A stretch of DNA of 64,000 nt from an uncultured Aquimarina sp. (GCA_947489685.1 CANLEM010000003.1:1-64000); one strand, 5' to 3'. Shown: positions 26,093-36,030, counted from the first letter of the stretch. The notes: a model not told the origin generated them from the sequence alone. A program made the numbers and translations.

Positions 26093-26110
26093 CGATAAGA
26101 CATCCAAAAA

Positions 26111-28600
26111 ATGGCTAAAAGAAAGGTAAGTACAAAAAGGAAAACAACAAAAAAACCTAAAACTTCATTAAAAGAAAAATTTACTCTGTCAAGACAACAA
26201 AAAGTTGTTTTGGGAAGTTTTTTATTCTTTTTAGGGATAGGACTATTCTTTGCATTTATTTCATTTTTCTTTAACTGGAAAATAGATCAAAGTGAAATCT
26301 CTCAATTTTATAATAGAACTTCTTCTCCAAAAAATTGGTTAAGCAAATTTGGAGCTACAGTAAGTCATTTCTTTATTTTTAAAGGTTTTGGAGTTTCTGC
26401 GTTAATATTACCAATATTGACCTCTTTAACGGGGGTCTATTTGTTTTTTGATTTAAATAAAAGGAAACTAGCTGGATTTTGGTTTTGGGGGACTTTGGTG
26501 ATGGTATGGGTGTCTGTGGTTCTTGGTTTTGTTAGAAAAGAAAGTGGTTTGCTTGCTGGCATTATAGGATATGAGACTAATGACTTTTTACAAGATTATA
26601 TTGGTTTTATAGGTACGGTACTAGTATTGGCATTTTTTGCAATTGTTTATATAGTTGTTAGATTAAGATATACCCCAGAGAAATTAACCGAATCTTTAAA
26701 GAATACACAAAAAGTAATAAATAAAGATTTTGAGACAGCATCAAAGAAAAATCAAACAAGTGCTGCAACCAAGAATGGAGTGTCTAATAAGGTACCAGAA
26801 GATTCTGGATCAAGTAGTATTAAAGAAAGGATAGATGCCCTAATAAGCAAATCGAAAGAAAAAGAAAAGAAAGAAGATGTTGCTCCAACAGTTACAAATA
26901 CTAATGAAGTAACTCTAAATCCTACGATAAATGATTTTTATGGCGATCCTAATAACCGAGATGGTGAAATTCCAGAAAAATTAATTATAAAGTCAGAGGA
27001 TAACCCAGAGGATATTGCTATGGAAGTTGAAACAACCGTAGAAGAAGAGGTGGTTAAAAATCTAAGTAATAAATTGGTTAAAGATTTTGGAGAATTTGAT
27101 CCAAAATTAGAATTAGGAAATTTTAAGTTTCCAACAATAGATCTTTTAAAAGATTATACTGCCAATAGTGGCGGAATTACAATTGATCAAGGTGAACTCG
27201 AAGAAAATAAAAACCGTATTGTTGAAACACTTAAAAATTATAAGATTGAGATAGCTCAAATTAAAGCAACAGTTGGGCCTACTGTTACACTTTATGAGAT
27301 TGTTCCCGAAGCAGGTATACGGATTTCAAAGATTAAAAATCTCGAAGATGATATTGCCTTGTCTCTTGCGGCTTTGGGGATACGAATTATCGCTCCTATA
27401 CCAGGTAAGGGGACCATTGGGATCGAGGTACCTAACAAAAATGCTACCATTGTATCTATGAGATCGGCAATTGCATCTCAGAAATTTCAAAATGCAGAGA
27501 TGGAACTTCCATTATCTCTTGGGAAAACAATATCTAACGAGACCTTTGTAGTAGATCTGGCCAAAATGCCTCACCTGTTAATGGCTGGTGCTACGGGTCA
27601 GGGTAAATCTGTTGGGCTTAATGCAATACTTACATCCTTACTATACAAAAAACATCCGGCGGAAGTTAAATTTGTTCTGGTTGATCCCAAAAAGGTAGAG
27701 CTTACTTTATTTAACAAAATAGAACGACATTATTTGGCCAAATTACCAGATACCGAAGAAGCTATAATTACCGATAATACAAAAGTGATCAATACACTCA
27801 ATTCTTTATGTATTGAAATGGATGCACGATATGACCTATTAAAAATGGCGATGGTGCGTAACATTAAAGAATACAATGCAAAATTTAAGACAAGAAAGCT
27901 AAATCCTGAAAATGGACACAGATTTTTGCCGTATATTGTATTGGTGGTTGATGAGTTCGCTGACCTTATTATGACTGCGGGTAAAGAAGTTGAAACACCA
28001 ATAGCCAGATTGGCGCAATTAGCTCGTGCGATAGGGATACATTTGATTATTGCCACGCAAAGGCCTTCTGTAAATGTAATCACAGGTATGATCAAAGCTA
28101 ATTTCCCTGCTAGGATTGCTTTTAGAGTTACATCTAAGATTGATTCTAGAACTATTTTAGATACAGGAGGTGCCGATCAATTAATTGGTAGAGGTGATAT
28201 GTTATATACTCAAGGAAATGATATTATTAGAATCCAATGCGCTTTTGTTGACACTCCCGAGGTAGAACGTATCACAGAGTATATAGGAAGTCAAAAAGCT
28301 TATCCCGATGCGCATCTTTTACCAGAATATGTGGGTGAAGAAAGTGGCACAAGTCTTGATATAGATAAAAGTGATAGAGATAAACTTTTTAAAGAAGCTG
28401 CAGAAGTTATTGTCACAGCGCAACAAGGTTCTGCGTCTTTATTACAACGAAAATTAAAATTAGGATATAATAGAGCAGGTAGATTAATTGATCAATTAGA
28501 ATCGGCAGGTATTGTTGGCCCTTTTGAAGGAAGTAAGGCAAGACAGGTTTTGGTAACAGATTTGGTAGCGCTTAAACAATTGCTGGATAACGAATTGTAA
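26111..28600 (+). CDS. ftsK: DNA translocase FtsK
   Basis: 829 residues. A basic N-terminus is followed by four or five membrane helices (~28-185), a variable charged linker (~190-330), and the motor domain with Walker A GATGQGKSV (~495), Walker B IVLVVDEFADL and QRPSVNVITG. The C-terminal gamma winged helix (ASLLQRKLKLGYNRAGRLIDQLE) reads the polarity sequences of the chromosome. It pumps the terminus region through the division septum and activates XerCD. Length is normal for Bacteroidota. The lolA-like gene follows 59 bp on. Confidence 0.95.
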   Translation: MAKRKVSTKRKTTKKPKTSLKEKFTLSRQQKVVLGSFLFFLGIGLFFAFISFFFNWKIDQSEISQFYNRTSSPKNWLSKFGATVSHFFIFKGFGVSALILPILTSLTGVYLFFDLNKRKLAGFWFWGTLVMVWVSVVLGFVRKESGLLAGIIGYETNDFLQDYIGFIGTVLVLAFFAIVYIVVRLRYTPEKLTESLKNTQKVINKDFETASKKNQTSAATKNGVSNKVPEDSGSSSIKERIDALISKSKEKEKKEDVAPTVTNTNEVTLNPTINDFYGDPNNRDGEIPEKLIIKSEDNPEDIAMEVETTVEEEVVKNLSNKLVKDFGEFDPKLELGNFKFPTIDLLKDYTANSGGITIDQGELEENKNRIVETLKNYKIEIAQIKATVGPTVTLYEIVPEAGIRISKIKNLEDDIALSLAALGIRIIAPIPGKGTIGIEVPNKNATIVSMRSAIASQKFQNAEMELPLSLGKTISNETFVVDLAKMPHLLMAGATGQGKSVGLNAILTSLLYKKHPAEVKFVLVDPKKVELTLFNKIERHYLAKLPDTEEAIITDNTKVINTLNSLCIEMDARYDLLKMAMVRNIKEYNAKFKTRKLNPENGHRFLPYIVLVVDEFADLIMTAGKEVETPIARLAQLARAIGIHLIIATQRPSVNVITGMIKANFPARIAFRVTSKIDSRTILDTGGADQLIGRGDMLYTQGNDIIRIQCAFVDTPEVERITEYIGSQKAYPDAHLLPEYVGEESGTSLDIDKSDRDKLFKEAAEVIVTAQQGSASLLQRKLKLGYNRAGRLIDQLESAGIVGPFEGSKARQVLVTDLVALKQLLDNEL

Positions 28601-28659
28601 TCCAATTTTATATATCTACTCTAGAAAAAAATATTATTTAAAAGAAGAAAATATATACA

Positions 28660-29295
28660 ATGATAAGAAAGATAATGTTCCTCGTGTTTGTGATAGGGGT
28701 TACAACAGTACAAGCCCAAAGCGCCAAAAATCTTTTGGATGAAGTGTCTCAAAAGGTAAAAGGATATACTAATATTGTAATTGGTTTTAAGTATTCAATT
28801 AATAATCCTACCGAAAATGTTTCTCAAGAAACAAGAGGGGATGTTACATTACAAGGAAATAAGTATAGACTTAACCTAATGGGTACAGAACAATTATATG
28901 ATGGTAAGAAGTTGTATGTAATTGTTCCTGAAGATGAAGAAATTAATATTTCTTCTCAGAATGAAGAAGATGATAATAGTATTACTCCATCAAAGATGCT
29001 TACTTTTTATGAGGATGGGTATTCGTATAAAATGGATATTGTTCAGGATGTAAAAGGACGAAAAATTCAGTACGTAAAACTTACTCCAATAGACTCAAAA
29101 AGTGATTTAAAAGAAGTGCTATTAGGTATTGATAAACAAACTAAGCACATTTATAAAATGATTCAAAAGCAAAATAATGGCTCTAATGTAACATTTACAG
29201 TTACTAGTTTTAAAACAAATCAGCCGCTTTCTGAAACGTTATTTGTATTTGACGAATCCAAATACGAGGATTATTATATTAATCGATTGGATTAG
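28660..29295 (+). CDS. LolA-like outer membrane lipoprotein carrier
   Basis: 211 residues with signal peptide MIRKIMFLVFVIGVTTVQAQ and a half-barrel LolA/LolB fold pattern (GDVTLQGNKYRLNLMGTEQLYDGKKLYVIVP, then LLGIDKQTKHIYKMIQKQNNGS). The family carries lipoproteins or glycolipids across the periplasm. It is between ftsK and an LptF/LptG permease, a gene order common in Flavobacteriaceae, so an envelope transport role is well supported. It could serve lipid transport other than lipoproteins. Confidence 0.85.
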   Translation: MIRKIMFLVFVIGVTTVQAQSAKNLLDEVSQKVKGYTNIVIGFKYSINNPTENVSQETRGDVTLQGNKYRLNLMGTEQLYDGKKLYVIVPEDEEINISSQNEEDDNSITPSKMLTFYEDGYSYKMDIVQDVKGRKIQYVKLTPIDSKSDLKEVLLGIDKQTKHIYKMIQKQNNGSNVTFTVTSFKTNQPLSETLFVFDESKYEDYYINRLD

Positions 29296-29330
29296 TGTTA
29301 GTGAAGAATGTTTAAAATATGTATAAAATA

Positions 29331-29362
29331 AAAGAACGGGTATTAAAAAATGCACGTTCTTT
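29331..29362 (+). terminator. Weak terminator after the lolA-like gene
   Basis: Arms AAAGAACG (29331-29338) and CGTTCTTT (29355-29362), followed by a broken T-tract. Confidence 0.45.
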
Positions 29363-29410
29363 GACTTTTAATTAATCATCGAAATAGAGTACCTAAGAAA
29401 TAGTTAATTT

Positions 29411-30853
29411 GTGAAAATTCTTGACAGATATATTTTAACCACTTTTTTAAAGACGTTTTTTCCACTCTTCTTTATTATTATGTTCATTCTTTTATTACAA
29501 ACCATATGGTTGTTTATATCTGAATTGGCAGGAAAAGATTTAGATTTTTCGGTGATCATTAAATTTTTGATGTTCGCCACCCCGCGCTTAATCCCTATGG
29601 TTTTGCCACTCACAATTTTGTTAACGTCAATCATGATTTTTGGGAGTTTTGCAGAGAATTATGAGTTTGCAGCAATGAAATCCTCTGGAATTTCTCTACA
29701 ACGAGCAATGAGAACATTGTCTGTTTTTATCTTTTTTGTGGGTATAGGTGCTTTTCTTTTTTCGAATACGGTTATTCCGGCTTCAGAAAAACGATTCATA
29801 AACCTTCGGAAAAATATTGTTAAAGTCAAACCTGCAATGGTAATTACTCCTAATCAATTTAATGATCTTGGAGATATAAATATTAAAGTTTCAGAAAAAT
29901 ATGGTGATAATGATGAATTTCTGCGAGATATTATCATTCATAAAAAAGCGGCAAAACCTGGTAATTTTACAGTTATAAAAGCTGTTAATGGCCAATTACG
30001 TGGTAGTATAAACTCGGATTTGGTAACCTTAATTCTTAATGACGGAAACTACTATGACGAGATACAGCAGAGATCGCCGCAAAGAAGAAAAAAAATGCCT
30101 TTTGCAAAAACCCATTTTGAGAAATACCTACTCAATATTGATCTATCATCGTTGGATAATGTAGATATGGATGCTCAACAGTATAAAAAAGGGTATAATA
30201 TGCTTAACGTTAACGAACTAAGATATGAGATAGATACATTGTCTATACGAGTTAACAAGGATTTAAAATCTGTAAGTAATAATGTGAGTAGAAAAAATGG
30301 ATTGAAAGAACTTAATAAAAATCTTAAAATCGATACCATACAAAAAGCTACAAAAGATACATTAGACCTTAAAGAATATTTTGATACTGCGCAAAAAATG
30401 CAAATTTATAAGCTAGCTTTCTCTAATACCGATGGAATTATAAGAAGTATAAATTCTACAAAAACCAATACGGTTGCATTAAAAAGAGCCCTTAATAAGT
30501 ATGAGATGTCTTTGCATGACAAATATGCGTTAGGTATCGCCTGCATTTTGTTGTTTTTTGTTGGGGCACCCCTAGGAGCTATAATTAGAAAGGGAGGTAT
30601 GGGATTACCAATAGTTATAGGTGTTGTATTATTTTTAACATACCATTTTATTGGGATTTTTGCTAAAAATAGTGCCGAAGAAGGAGGTATTCCTCCTTTT
30701 TTAGGGTCATGGCTTTCTACTTTTATTATATTCCCGCTTAGTATATTTTTAACTCGAAGAGCTACAACAGATCAAGGTATCTTCAACTTTGATACTTTTA
30801 CCCAACCTATAAAAGATTTCTTTATAAAACGTTTTGCCAAACGTAAAAAGTAG
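29411..30853 (+). CDS. LptF/LptG family lipopolysaccharide export permease
   Basis: 480 residues of the YjgP/YjgQ family. Three N-terminal helices start right after MKILDRYILTTFLKTF. A long periplasmic domain (~105-370) follows, then three C-terminal helices (KYALGIACILLFFVGAPLGAI...). With LptBC it extracts LPS from the inner membrane. The start is GTG at 29411, which gives the family's typical KILDRYI beginning. Whether it is LptF or LptG is not decided by sequence alone. The ribB gene follows 45 bp on. Confidence 0.9.
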   Translation: MKILDRYILTTFLKTFFPLFFIIMFILLLQTIWLFISELAGKDLDFSVIIKFLMFATPRLIPMVLPLTILLTSIMIFGSFAENYEFAAMKSSGISLQRAMRTLSVFIFFVGIGAFLFSNTVIPASEKRFINLRKNIVKVKPAMVITPNQFNDLGDINIKVSEKYGDNDEFLRDIIIHKKAAKPGNFTVIKAVNGQLRGSINSDLVTLILNDGNYYDEIQQRSPQRRKKMPFAKTHFEKYLLNIDLSSLDNVDMDAQQYKKGYNMLNVNELRYEIDTLSIRVNKDLKSVSNNVSRKNGLKELNKNLKIDTIQKATKDTLDLKEYFDTAQKMQIYKLAFSNTDGIIRSINSTKTNTVALKRALNKYEMSLHDKYALGIACILLFFVGAPLGAIIRKGGMGLPIVIGVVLFLTYHFIGIFAKNSAEEGGIPPFLGSWLSTFIIFPLSIFLTRRATTDQGIFNFDTFTQPIKDFFIKRFAKRKK

Positions 30854-30866
30854 ATTTCTTTTTAAA

Positions 30867-30874
30867 TATCTTTG
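30867..30874 (+). promoter_or_regulatory. -7 promoter element before ribB
   Basis: TATCTTTG fits TAnnTTTG, 25 bp before the ribB ATG. Confidence 0.45.
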
Positions 30875-30898
30875 CAGTAATTATTTAAGTGTAAAACT

Positions 30899-32050
30899 AT
30901 GTCAGAAATTACCGAAACCACAAAAAAACTTAAGTTGAATACGATTCAAGAAGCTATCGAAGATATTCGACAAGGAAAGGTAATCATTGTGGTTGATGAT
31001 GAGGATCGCGAAAATGAAGGAGATTTTTTGGCTGCTGCAGAGAAAGCAACACCCGAAATGATTAATTTCATGGCTACACATGGTAGAGGACTTATTTGCG
31101 CTCCGCTCACAGAAAATCGTTGTGAAGATCTTAAACTTAACATGATGGTAGGCAATAATACGGATCCTATGGAAACGGCTTTTACTATTTCTGTTGATTT
31201 AAAAGGAAAAGGAGTAACTACTGGTATATCCGCTGCCGATAGAGCAAAAACGGTCATAGCACTAACAGATATAAATACTAAACCTCACGAATTAGCACGC
31301 CCGGGACATATATTTCCTTTGAAAGCTAAAGAAGGGGGAGTATTAAGAAGAACGGGGCATACCGAAGCGGCCATCGATTTTGCAAGATTGGCAGGGTTAA
31401 AACCGGCAGGTGTGATTGTCGAAATCATGAACGAAGATGGTACAATGGCACGTCTACCGCAATTGGTAGAAGTGGCAAAGAAATTTGATCTAAAATTAGT
31501 ATCTATTGAAGATTTGGTTGCCTATCGTATGCAACACGATTCATTAATCGAGAAAAAAGAAGATTTTGATATTGTTACCCGTTTCGGTAAATATAGACTT
31601 AGAGCGTATAAGCAAACTACGAATAATCAAATTCATATAGCATTAACGTTAGGAACATGGAATGATAAAGAACCCGTATTAACCAGGGTAAATTCTACGT
31701 TATTTAATAATGACATTCTCGGGACTTTAACCAATAATGCGGATAAGCGTTTGGATGCTATGTTTAAAAGAATAAATACCGAAGGTAAAGGAGCCATAAT
31801 TTTTATCAATCAAGAGAGTCAATCTCTTAATCTTTTAGGGCGTTTAAAAGGTCTTAAAGAAATCCAAAATGGAGAAGATGTTGTAAAAGCTCCAAAAATT
31901 CTTATGGATACCAAAGATTTTGGTATCGGAGCCCAAATACTCCATGATCTTAATATCCACAAGCTCCGTTTGGTTTCAAATACGGTACAACAAAAACGTG
32001 TGGGTATGATTGGATATGGTCTTGAAATAGTAGAGTATGTAAATTACTAA
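30899..32050 (+). CDS. ribB: 3,4-dihydroxy-2-butanone 4-phosphate synthase with degenerate GTP cyclohydrolase II domain
   Basis: 383 residues. The N-terminal DHBP synthase domain is intact: VDDEDRENEGDFL (~36-48), HGRGLICAP, RPGHIFPL and GVLRRTGHTEAAID. It makes the four-carbon unit of riboflavin from ribulose 5-phosphate. The second half aligns with GTP cyclohydrolase II but lacks its zinc cysteines and the RQEGRGIGL motif, having only remnants such as KDFGIGAQIL. The second activity is therefore probably lost, and a separate ribA should exist elsewhere. It is flanked by the permease gene and, convergently by 4 bp overlap, by the kdnA-like gene. Confidence 0.9.
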   Translation: MSEITETTKKLKLNTIQEAIEDIRQGKVIIVVDDEDRENEGDFLAAAEKATPEMINFMATHGRGLICAPLTENRCEDLKLNMMVGNNTDPMETAFTISVDLKGKGVTTGISAADRAKTVIALTDINTKPHELARPGHIFPLKAKEGGVLRRTGHTEAAIDFARLAGLKPAGVIVEIMNEDGTMARLPQLVEVAKKFDLKLVSIEDLVAYRMQHDSLIEKKEDFDIVTRFGKYRLRAYKQTTNNQIHIALTLGTWNDKEPVLTRVNSTLFNNDILGTLTNNADKRLDAMFKRINTEGKGAIIFINQESQSLNLLGRLKGLKEIQNGEDVVKAPKILMDTKDFGIGAQILHDLNIHKLRLVSNTVQQKRVGMIGYGLEIVEYVNY

Positions 32051-33249
32051 ACCTTAACTTCTAGAACACTTTTTATAGCCGTAACCATCTTTGATGCTCT
32101 TTCCGCAACTTCGGCTTCGGTCCAGTTTAGTTTGATTAAGCATGATATAGTTCTGCTCATCCATTTATCACTAGAATCAAAAGATCTTTTGTTTTTCTGT
32201 AAACCCGTCTGTATTTCGGTAGAAAATTTCCCCAAAGATTTTTGTTCTAATAGATGTTCCCATTTCTTATAATAATGCCAATTATTATCAAACCAATAAA
32301 AACAAGCATCAACTCCATGAGCACCCAGTGCTTTGTGTGCTTTTCTGGCCTTGTCTTCGTCTGGTAAAAATATACTTAAAAAAGCATAACTTTCTACACC
32401 TGTTTCTGGTACTCTTCTAAATGTAACTTCAGGAATCGAAGCTAATGCATTACGCAAAATAGTATAGTTCTTTTCCTGTACCTCGAGGATATGATCTAAT
32501 TTTCTAAGTTGAGCAATACCAACAGCAGCATTTAATTCTGATAATCTATAGTTGTATCCTAAAAATGGATGTGCCTCGGCACCTCTGTCATTTCCTACAT
32601 GATCATGACCGTGATCTTGATACATATGTGCTCGATCAGCATACACCTTAGAGTTGGTAATTAATCCACCTCCCTCGCCACAGGTAACCATTTTTACATA
32701 ATCAAAAGAAAAACATCCAAGATCACCATAACTACCTAAAGGTTTACCACCGTACATACCTCCGATAGCCTGACATGCATCTTCCAAAAGAACTAAATTG
32801 TGGGCATCACTTATGGATTTTAAAGCACTAAGATCTGCCATAGAGCCGCACATGTGTACAGGCATAATAGCTTTAGTTTTTGGTGTTATAGCAGCTTCTA
32901 CAGCTTTGGGATCTAAAGTAAGCGTATCATCAATATCACATAAAACCGGTACTGCCCCTACAGATAGTATGGCTTCAAAACTTGCCACAAAAGTAAACGT
33001 AGGCATAATTACTTCATCTCCAGAACCAATTTCTGCACAGGCCAGAGCAACAGTTAATGCTGCAGTACCACTCGAAACTACCTGAGCATGCTGAGTTTGC
33101 ATGCGTTTAGCCAAATCTCTTTCCAGCTCTAGTGCTTTATGGTGCCCATTTCTCATGGGATCAAAACCATATCGCATTAAAACTCCATTATCTAAAACAT
33201 CTTGAACTTCCTTTTTCTCTTCGGTTCCAAATAACTCAAATCCTGGCAT
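32047..33249 (-). CDS. kdnA: DegT/DnrJ-type sugar aminotransferase, KdnA-like
   Basis: 400 residues from the ATG giving MPGFELFGTEEKKEV; an upstream start at 33285 adds 12 unlike residues. It is a fold I PLP aminotransferase with VSSGTAALTVA, LLEDACQAIGG and the PLP lysine in FSFDYVKMVTCGEGG. Runs such as MPGFELFG, MCGSMA and DHGHDHVGNDRGAE, and FYWFDNNWHY, match what I recall of KdnA. KdnA with KdnB makes 8-amino-Kdo, an LPS core sugar, in Shewanella. The partner KdnB is not in this window. Another nucleotide-sugar aminotransferase remains possible. The 3' end overlaps ribB by 4 bp. Confidence 0.75.
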   Translation of the reverse strand: MPGFELFGTEEKKEVQDVLDNGVLMRYGFDPMRNGHHKALELERDLAKRMQTQHAQVVSSGTAALTVALACAEIGSGDEVIMPTFTFVASFEAILSVGAVPVLCDIDDTLTLDPKAVEAAITPKTKAIMPVHMCGSMADLSALKSISDAHNLVLLEDACQAIGGMYGGKPLGSYGDLGCFSFDYVKMVTCGEGGGLITNSKVYADRAHMYQDHGHDHVGNDRGAEAHPFLGYNYRLSELNAAVGIAQLRKLDHILEVQEKNYTILRNALASIPEVTFRRVPETGVESYAFLSIFLPDEDKARKAHKALGAHGVDACFYWFDNNWHYYKKWEHLLEQKSLGKFSTEIQTGLQKNKRSFDSSDKWMSRTISCLIKLNWTEAEVAERASKMVTAIKSVLEVKV

Positions 33250-33369
33250 AGCAATAATGTATAAATTAAAAACTCTTTCCGGCAAAAGTACCGAAAAGAG
33301 TTTTGATTTGGTAGTTGATATTTTATATTTTTTTAAGTAATGTTTAGGTCTAAAAAGAAAGTGAAACTT

Positions 33370-33999
33370 TTACATAGTAATGACCGTATCTTTTATAGAT
33401 CTTCTCACTTTTTTTAATTCTGAAAACATATCATCTACAGCTCTGTAACCTACGGGCATAACCAGGATAGAGCTTAATCCAAGTTTATTGAGCTCTAATA
33501 TTTCGTTATATTTTTCAGGAATAAAACCCTCCATTGGGCAGGCATCTATTTTTTCAATTGCACAAACGGTTAATAAATTACCCATTGCCAAATAGGCTTG
33601 TTTTGCTGCCCAACTGGTTATTTCATCAGTTTCTTTGTTTTTGAAAGAACTTACTAACTGTTCTTTGAAAGGGTTTAATATTTCATCTGGAGTATCTCTT
33701 ACCGTTTTTACGTTATTAAAATGTTGAGAGATATACTTTTCGTCAATATTATTTTCAATACAAAAAACAAGAACATGAGAGGCATGAGTCACTTGTTGTT
33801 GATTCCATGAGTGTTCCGTTAATTTCTCTTGAAGTTCTTTGTTACTAATGACAACCAATTTTAATGGTTGTAAACCATAAGAAGTAGCTGTAAGGTTAAA
33901 TGCTTCAGTTAAAACATCTATTTTTTCTTGAGGGAGAATTTTATCATTGTCAAATTTTTTGGTGGCATAACGCCATCGCAAACTATCTATAATATTCAT
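33370..33999 (-). CDS. Nitroreductase family NAD(P)H-dependent oxidoreductase
   Basis: 209 residues of the flavin-dependent nitroreductase fold. It starts IIDSLRWRYATKKFD (FMN phosphate contacts in RWRYATK) and includes SYGLQPLKLVVI, AAKQAYLAMGNLL and MEGFIPEKYNEIL. It reduces nitroaromatics, quinones or similar compounds with NAD(P)H; the physiological substrate is unknown. It resembles NfsB-like enzymes in length. It stands alone. Confidence 0.87.
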   Translation of the reverse strand: MNIIDSLRWRYATKKFDNDKILPQEKIDVLTEAFNLTATSYGLQPLKLVVISNKELQEKLTEHSWNQQQVTHASHVLVFCIENNIDEKYISQHFNNVKTVRDTPDEILNPFKEQLVSSFKNKETDEITSWAAKQAYLAMGNLLTVCAIEKIDACPMEGFIPEKYNEILELNKLGLSSILVMPVGYRAVDDMFSELKKVRRSIKDTVITM

Positions 34000-34089
34000 T
34001 TTAAGTTTTTTTAAATATACTGCAAAGATACTGGGATAAGATTTACCTTTGATATATAAACTGATAAGAAAAAACTATAGCACGATTGT

Positions 34090-34476
34090 ATGAATAATAT
34101 AGATGAATTGATTGAAAAATCAGAAACAAGAATATTTAAAGCTGTTTTTCCGAATACAACAAATCACTATGAAACTTTATTTGGAGGCACGGCTTTGCAA
34201 CTTATGGACGAAGTTTCCTTTATATGTGCCACACGATTTAGTAGAAAAAAAGTAGTAACCATCTCTTCAGACAAAGTAGATTTTGAAAAACCTATTCCGG
34301 AAGGTACAATTATAGAGTTAATTGCTAAAGTTTCTGAAGTGGGACGTACTAGTTGTACCGTTAAAGTAGAGATCTTTAAAGAAGATATGTACAGTTATGA
34401 CAGAGAGAAGGCAGTTACGGGTTCATTCAAATTTGTGGCCATTGATAATCATAAAAAACCAATACCAATAGTGTAG
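34090..34476 (+). CDS. Acyl-CoA thioesterase, single hotdog domain
   Basis: 128 residues of the YciA/BACH-type hotdog family. The motif NHYETLFGGTALQLMDEVSFI holds the catalytic Asp, and VDFEKPIPEGTIIEL continues the fold. It hydrolyses acyl-CoA esters in the cytosol. It is convergent with nhaC, and the two share a strong terminator. Confidence 0.88.
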   Translation: MNNIDELIEKSETRIFKAVFPNTTNHYETLFGGTALQLMDEVSFICATRFSRKKVVTISSDKVDFEKPIPEGTIIELIAKVSEVGRTSCTVKVEIFKEDMYSYDREKAVTGSFKFVAIDNHKKPIPIV

Positions 34477-34488
34477 TAAGTTCTAAAT

Positions 34489-34528
34489 AAAAAAAAGTGC
34501 ATGTTTTTATCATGCACTTTTTTTTATT
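34489..34528. terminator. Bidirectional terminator between thioesterase and nhaC
   Basis: A-run, stem AAGTGCATG/CATGCACTT and T-run between two convergent genes. Confidence 0.88.
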
Positions 34529-34545
34529 TAATAGTATTCTTATAA

Positions 34546-36030
34546 CTAGTTAGTGGTTGTTAACTGTTTTAGTTTTATTCTGAAAGCTGCAAAAATCAAA
34601 GTCATAAAAGGGCTTAACCAATTAAAGATGGCAAAAGCAAAATAATCTACCACGGGAACACCTAATACTCCACTTTGGTATGCTCCACAGGTATTCCAGG
34701 GAATAAGAACAGAGGTTACTGTCCCCGAATCTTCTAGCGTACGACTTAGATTTTCTGGCGCAAGTCCTTTATCTTTAAATGCCTTTGAATACATTCTGCC
34801 TGGTACAACAATAGCCAGATATTGATCCGACGCAGTTACATTAAGAGCTAAACAACTTACTACTGTACTCGCAAAAAGACCAAATACAGAATCAAATAAG
34901 TTTAATAAGGCTTTACTAATTCTTGCTAATGCGCCAATGGCATCCATAACACCACCAAAAACCATAGCACACACGATTAACCAAATTGTACCTAACATTC
35001 CGTACATTCCTCCAGAAGAAAATAAGTCATTAAGTTGAGCATTAGTAGTTTGGACTGCAGTATCAACAGTCATTGCTTTCATTACCCCCATATAAGCAGT
35101 TTCAAAAGTAAGTTCGTTACTTTCTGCAATAGCCATTATGATATCTGGTTGTGCTATGATAGCGGCAATAGCGCCCAATAAAGTACCTGCTAATAATGCA
35201 ATTAAAGGAGGTGTCTTTTTGATGATAAGTCCTATAACCAAAATAGGAACAATAAATAACCACGGTGAAATATTAAAAGCTTCTTTAATGGCTTCCAATT
35301 GTTCTCCAATTTGTGGTGTACCTGATGTGTCAATAGAAAAACCTATGATGATAAAAATGAACAGTGTAATCAAAATAGTTGGTACGGTAGTATATGTCAT
35401 ATATTTGATATGAGAAAATAATTCTCCTCCGGCCATGGCAGGTGCCAGGTTTGTAGTATCAGATAGAGGTGACATTTTATCTCCAAAATACGCTCCCGAA
35501 ATTACAGCTCCTGCAGTCATTCCTAACGAAATGCCCAAAGTATCACCTATACCTATTAAAGCGATACCTACAGTTGCCGAAGTAGTCCATGAACTCCCTG
35601 TAGCAATGGATATAATTGCACAAATAATCACACAGGCGGCAAGAAAAATAGTAGGATTTAAAATTTGTAATCCATAATAAATCATTGTCGGAATAATACC
35701 GCTTACCAGCCAGGTTCCCGCAAGAGATCCAACCATTAGTAAAATCAGTAATGCTCCTGTAGTTGATTTTACATTCTTAGCAACTTCTTCCATCATTTGC
35801 TTATAGGACACTTTATTAAAGAACCCTACAATAGCAGCTACTGCAGCACCTAGCAATAATATAAATTGATTACTACCACTTAGGGCATCGTCGCCAAATA
35901 CATAAACATTATAGAATAACATCCCTACTAAAATGAGTACAGGTAGTAGTGCTTCCCAAATATTTAATTCTTTATTTTCAATAATTTCTTCATTGTTTGG
36001 GGTAGAAGGAGTGATGTTTTGACTTTCCAT
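34546..36030 (-). CDS. nhaC: NhaC family Na+/H+ antiporter
   Basis: 494 residues, about twelve membrane helices, with NhaC family stretches SIATGSSWTTSATVGIALIG, AGAVISGAYFGDKMSPLSDT and SVLIPWNTCGAYQSGVLG. Exchange of sodium (or a small organic acid in related NhaC-type carriers) for protons across the inner membrane fits a marine life style. It is followed upstream by a 680-bp gene-free stretch with repeated palindromes that may regulate it. Confidence 0.9.
   Translation of the reverse strand: MESQNITPSTPNNEEIIENKELNIWEALLPVLILVGMLFYNVYVFGDDALSGSNQFILLLGAAVAAIVGFFNKVSYKQMMEEVAKNVKSTTGALLILLMVGSLAGTWLVSGIIPTMIYYGLQILNPTIFLAACVIICAIISIATGSSWTTSATVGIALIGIGDTLGISLGMTAGAVISGAYFGDKMSPLSDTTNLAPAMAGGELFSHIKYMTYTTVPTILITLFIFIIIGFSIDTSGTPQIGEQLEAIKEAFNISPWLFIVPILVIGLIIKKTPPLIALLAGTLLGAIAAIIAQPDIIMAIAESNELTFETAYMGVMKAMTVDTAVQTTNAQLNDLFSSGGMYGMLGTIWLIVCAMVFGGVMDAIGALARISKALLNLFDSVFGLFASTVVSCLALNVTASDQYLAIVVPGRMYSKAFKDKGLAPENLSRTLEDSGTVTSVLIPWNTCGAYQSGVLGVPVVDYFAFAIFNWLSPFMTLIFAAFRIKLKQLTTTN

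Noticed and set aside
27730..28095. A 121-codon minus-strand frame
   Set aside because: It lies entirely opposite the FtsK motor domain, which is intact.
32011..32050. Frameshift at the ribB/kdnA-like junction
   Set aside because: The 4-bp convergent overlap is normal and both reading frames end at good positions.
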